The notes under the pieces: model-generated
The model's input: only the letters and a program-made list of their open reading frames with translations
Database searches by the model: none
Told to the model about the DNA's origin: nothing
Made by a program: the position numbers and the translations under genes
Assembly (NCBI RefSeq): GCF_024343775.1
Contig: NZ_RJUF01000173.1
Coordinates: 1 to 64,000, forward strand
Reading direction: 5' to 3'
DNA: 64,000 nucleotides
DNA from: Lacihabitans soyangensis
Lineage (GTDB): Bacteria > Bacteroidota > Bacteroidia > Cytophagales > Spirosomataceae
Shown: positions 63,112 to 64,000 of the stretch, piece by piece
Numbering within the stretch: the first letter of the stretch is position 1
Layout of the letters: each line of letters begins with the position of its first letter

Positions 63112-63807
63112 TTAATCTCTGATGTCTTTGCCTATCATGCTTTCGAAGTTTCTGAGCTCGCCCATCATTACTAATATATCGGCAGTAGTAAATATGTGCT
63201 CCGCTTTCAATTTTGTTTCAACAGTAGCCTTTTGAGTTTTCATTCCCAAGAAATTCTTCTTCTCTTCAAAGTGCTTTATCGCAATGAGTTTTAAATCATA
63301 CTTTTGTTCAAAATCTACTGTTGATAGTTCTCTTCCAATATAACGCTCTGGTACTTGAAGTTCAATAATACTGCAATTATCTGATAAATCGAAGGACTCC
63401 ACTATACCCTTCATTTCCAACTGCTTGGCAAACATTTCAGCAGCTAATTCTTCGGGATTAAAGATGGTTTCAATACCTATAGACTCCAAAACCGTATGAT
63501 GGACAGGGCTAATGGCTCGAGCAATAATTTGTTTGGCACTGAATTGCTTCATGAGTGCGGTGGTAATAATAGAGGCTCCCACATCTTCACCGATGGCTAT
63601 AACCACTATATCCACTTCTTTGATGGGCAAACTGTTATAAGCATTGGCCTTCGAAGTATCAAGACTGATGGCATGTGTAATCTTATTTTTTAATTGATCC
63701 ACCACCTCAAATCTACTATCTACGCCAAAAACCTCATGACCCATAGTGGTCAATCTTGCGGCCAAAGTTGAACCAAAATTACCTAAACCAACTACAATAT
63801 ATTTCAT
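63112..63807 (-). CDS. potassium channel regulatory subunit, KtrA/TrkA-like
   Basis: 231 residues: RCK N-domain with NAD-binding VVGLGNFGSTLAARL (residues 4-18) and VFGVDSRFEVVDQL, ISLDTSKANAY, and an RCK C-domain VESFDLSDNCSIIELQVPERYIGREL. Gates potassium uptake by the membrane subunit encoded 10 bp upstream on the same strand. Single RCK module, so the KtrA type rather than the two-module TrkA. Confidence 0.92.
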   Translation of the reverse strand: MKYIVVGLGNFGSTLAARLTTMGHEVFGVDSRFEVVDQLKNKITHAISLDTSKANAYNSLPIKEVDIVVIAIGEDVGASIITTALMKQFSAKQIIARAISPVHHTVLESIGIETIFNPEELAAEMFAKQLEMKGIVESFDLSDNCSIIELQVPERYIGRELSTVDFEQKYDLKLIAIKHFEEKKNFLGMKTQKATVETKLKAEHIFTTADILVMMGELRNFESMIGKDIRD

Positions 63808-63817
63808 AAAAAATATT

Positions 63818-64000
63818 TTACATTACTTGAACACTGTCTTTAGGATATCTGTAAGATTCACTATCAACTTTTTTGAAAATGCCGAAAAGCATGGTAAATA
63901 GCCCAACTCTACCCAAAAACATACATACGATTAAAACCAATTTACTACCATCTGAGATAGAAGGAGTAAGATTTAGCGATAAGCCAACTGTACCGTATGC
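63818..64000 (-). CDS. potassium uptake transmembrane subunit, KtrB/TrkH-like (3' end only)
   Basis: Only the last 60 codons are inside the window; the gene begins beyond the right edge. AYGTVGLSLNLTPSISDGSK is the fourth pore-loop selectivity segment with TVGLS in place of the first-loop TTGxS, followed by KLVLIVCMFLGRVGLFTMLF, the last membrane helix, and a short hydrophilic tail ending YRYPKDSVQVM. It precedes the KtrA gene in one operon. Confidence 0.88.
   Translation of the reverse strand, partial: AYGTVGLSLNLTPSISDGSKLVLIVCMFLGRVGLFTMLFGIFKKVDSESYRYPKDSVQVM

Overview
The window is chromosomal DNA from a low-GC member of the Bacteroidota, most likely a Cytophagia-type environmental organism. 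The evidence is a SprB/PKD-type giant surface protein, a type IX secretion (T9SS) sorting domain, two DUF5916 outer-membrane proteins, PorV-like and OmpA/PD40 proteins, TAnnTTTG-type -7 promoter elements and no Shine-Dalgarno sequences. No rRNA, tRNA, CRISPR array, prophage or intact insertion sequence was seen. The only mobile-type gene is a REP-associated (Y1/HUH) transposase near 56 kb. Genus assignment is not possible from what I can see.

Layout: 1-7.45 kb is the 5' part of a giant minus-strand adhesin, cut by the left edge, with an N-terminal signal peptide, Ig/PKD-like modules, a PA14 domain and a block of about 98-residue repeats. 7.8-13.1 kb holds a LytTR regulator, rpe, an alpha-oxoamine synthase (sphingolipid or sulfonolipid type), a histone H1-like protein, a MaoC hydratase, a lipid kinase and a SUI1 factor. 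13.2-24 kb has a peptide transporter, GrpB, a NatAB-like ABC exporter, PBP1A and a translationally coupled HAD / DUF5916 / RsmI-like operon. 24.3-29.2 kb runs uvrA, a hypothetical gene, a CruF-like carotenoid gene and an amidohydrolase. 29.3-32.3 kb has a small-protein/HNH pair and a coupled acyl-CoA dehydrogenase + APH kinase pair. 32.4-44 kb has cell-surface genes (T9SS cargo, esterase, PorE-like OmpA protein), duplicated RRM proteins with a conserved leader, a class A beta-lactamase, ychF, a PorV-like/HhH pair and an aldose epimerase.

44.1-51.4 kb is the most interesting part. A YceI-porin-YceI block lies head-to-head with a five-gene photolyase/cryptochrome operon: SDR, photolyase, flavin reductase, DUF2256 and an FeS-BCP-family photolyase. 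The intergenic region carries a CRP/FNR-type palindrome and a 9-bp direct repeat. Three of the five products lack hallmark residues: the SDR has Val for the catalytic Tyr, the first photolyase lacks the canonical Trp/Asn flavin pocket, and the second lacks the Fe-S cysteine block. This suggests a light/redox module that differs from textbook DNA photolyases.

51.4-64 kb has gamma-glutamyltransferase, VOC, a second DUF5916 protein, the transposase carrying a REP-like palindrome inside its own coding sequence, a NagZ-like GH3/serine-hydrolase fusion, a TspO-like membrane protein, an OmpA protein and the KtrB/KtrA potassium system, cut by the right edge. Promoter and terminator calls rest on reading the sequence by eye.
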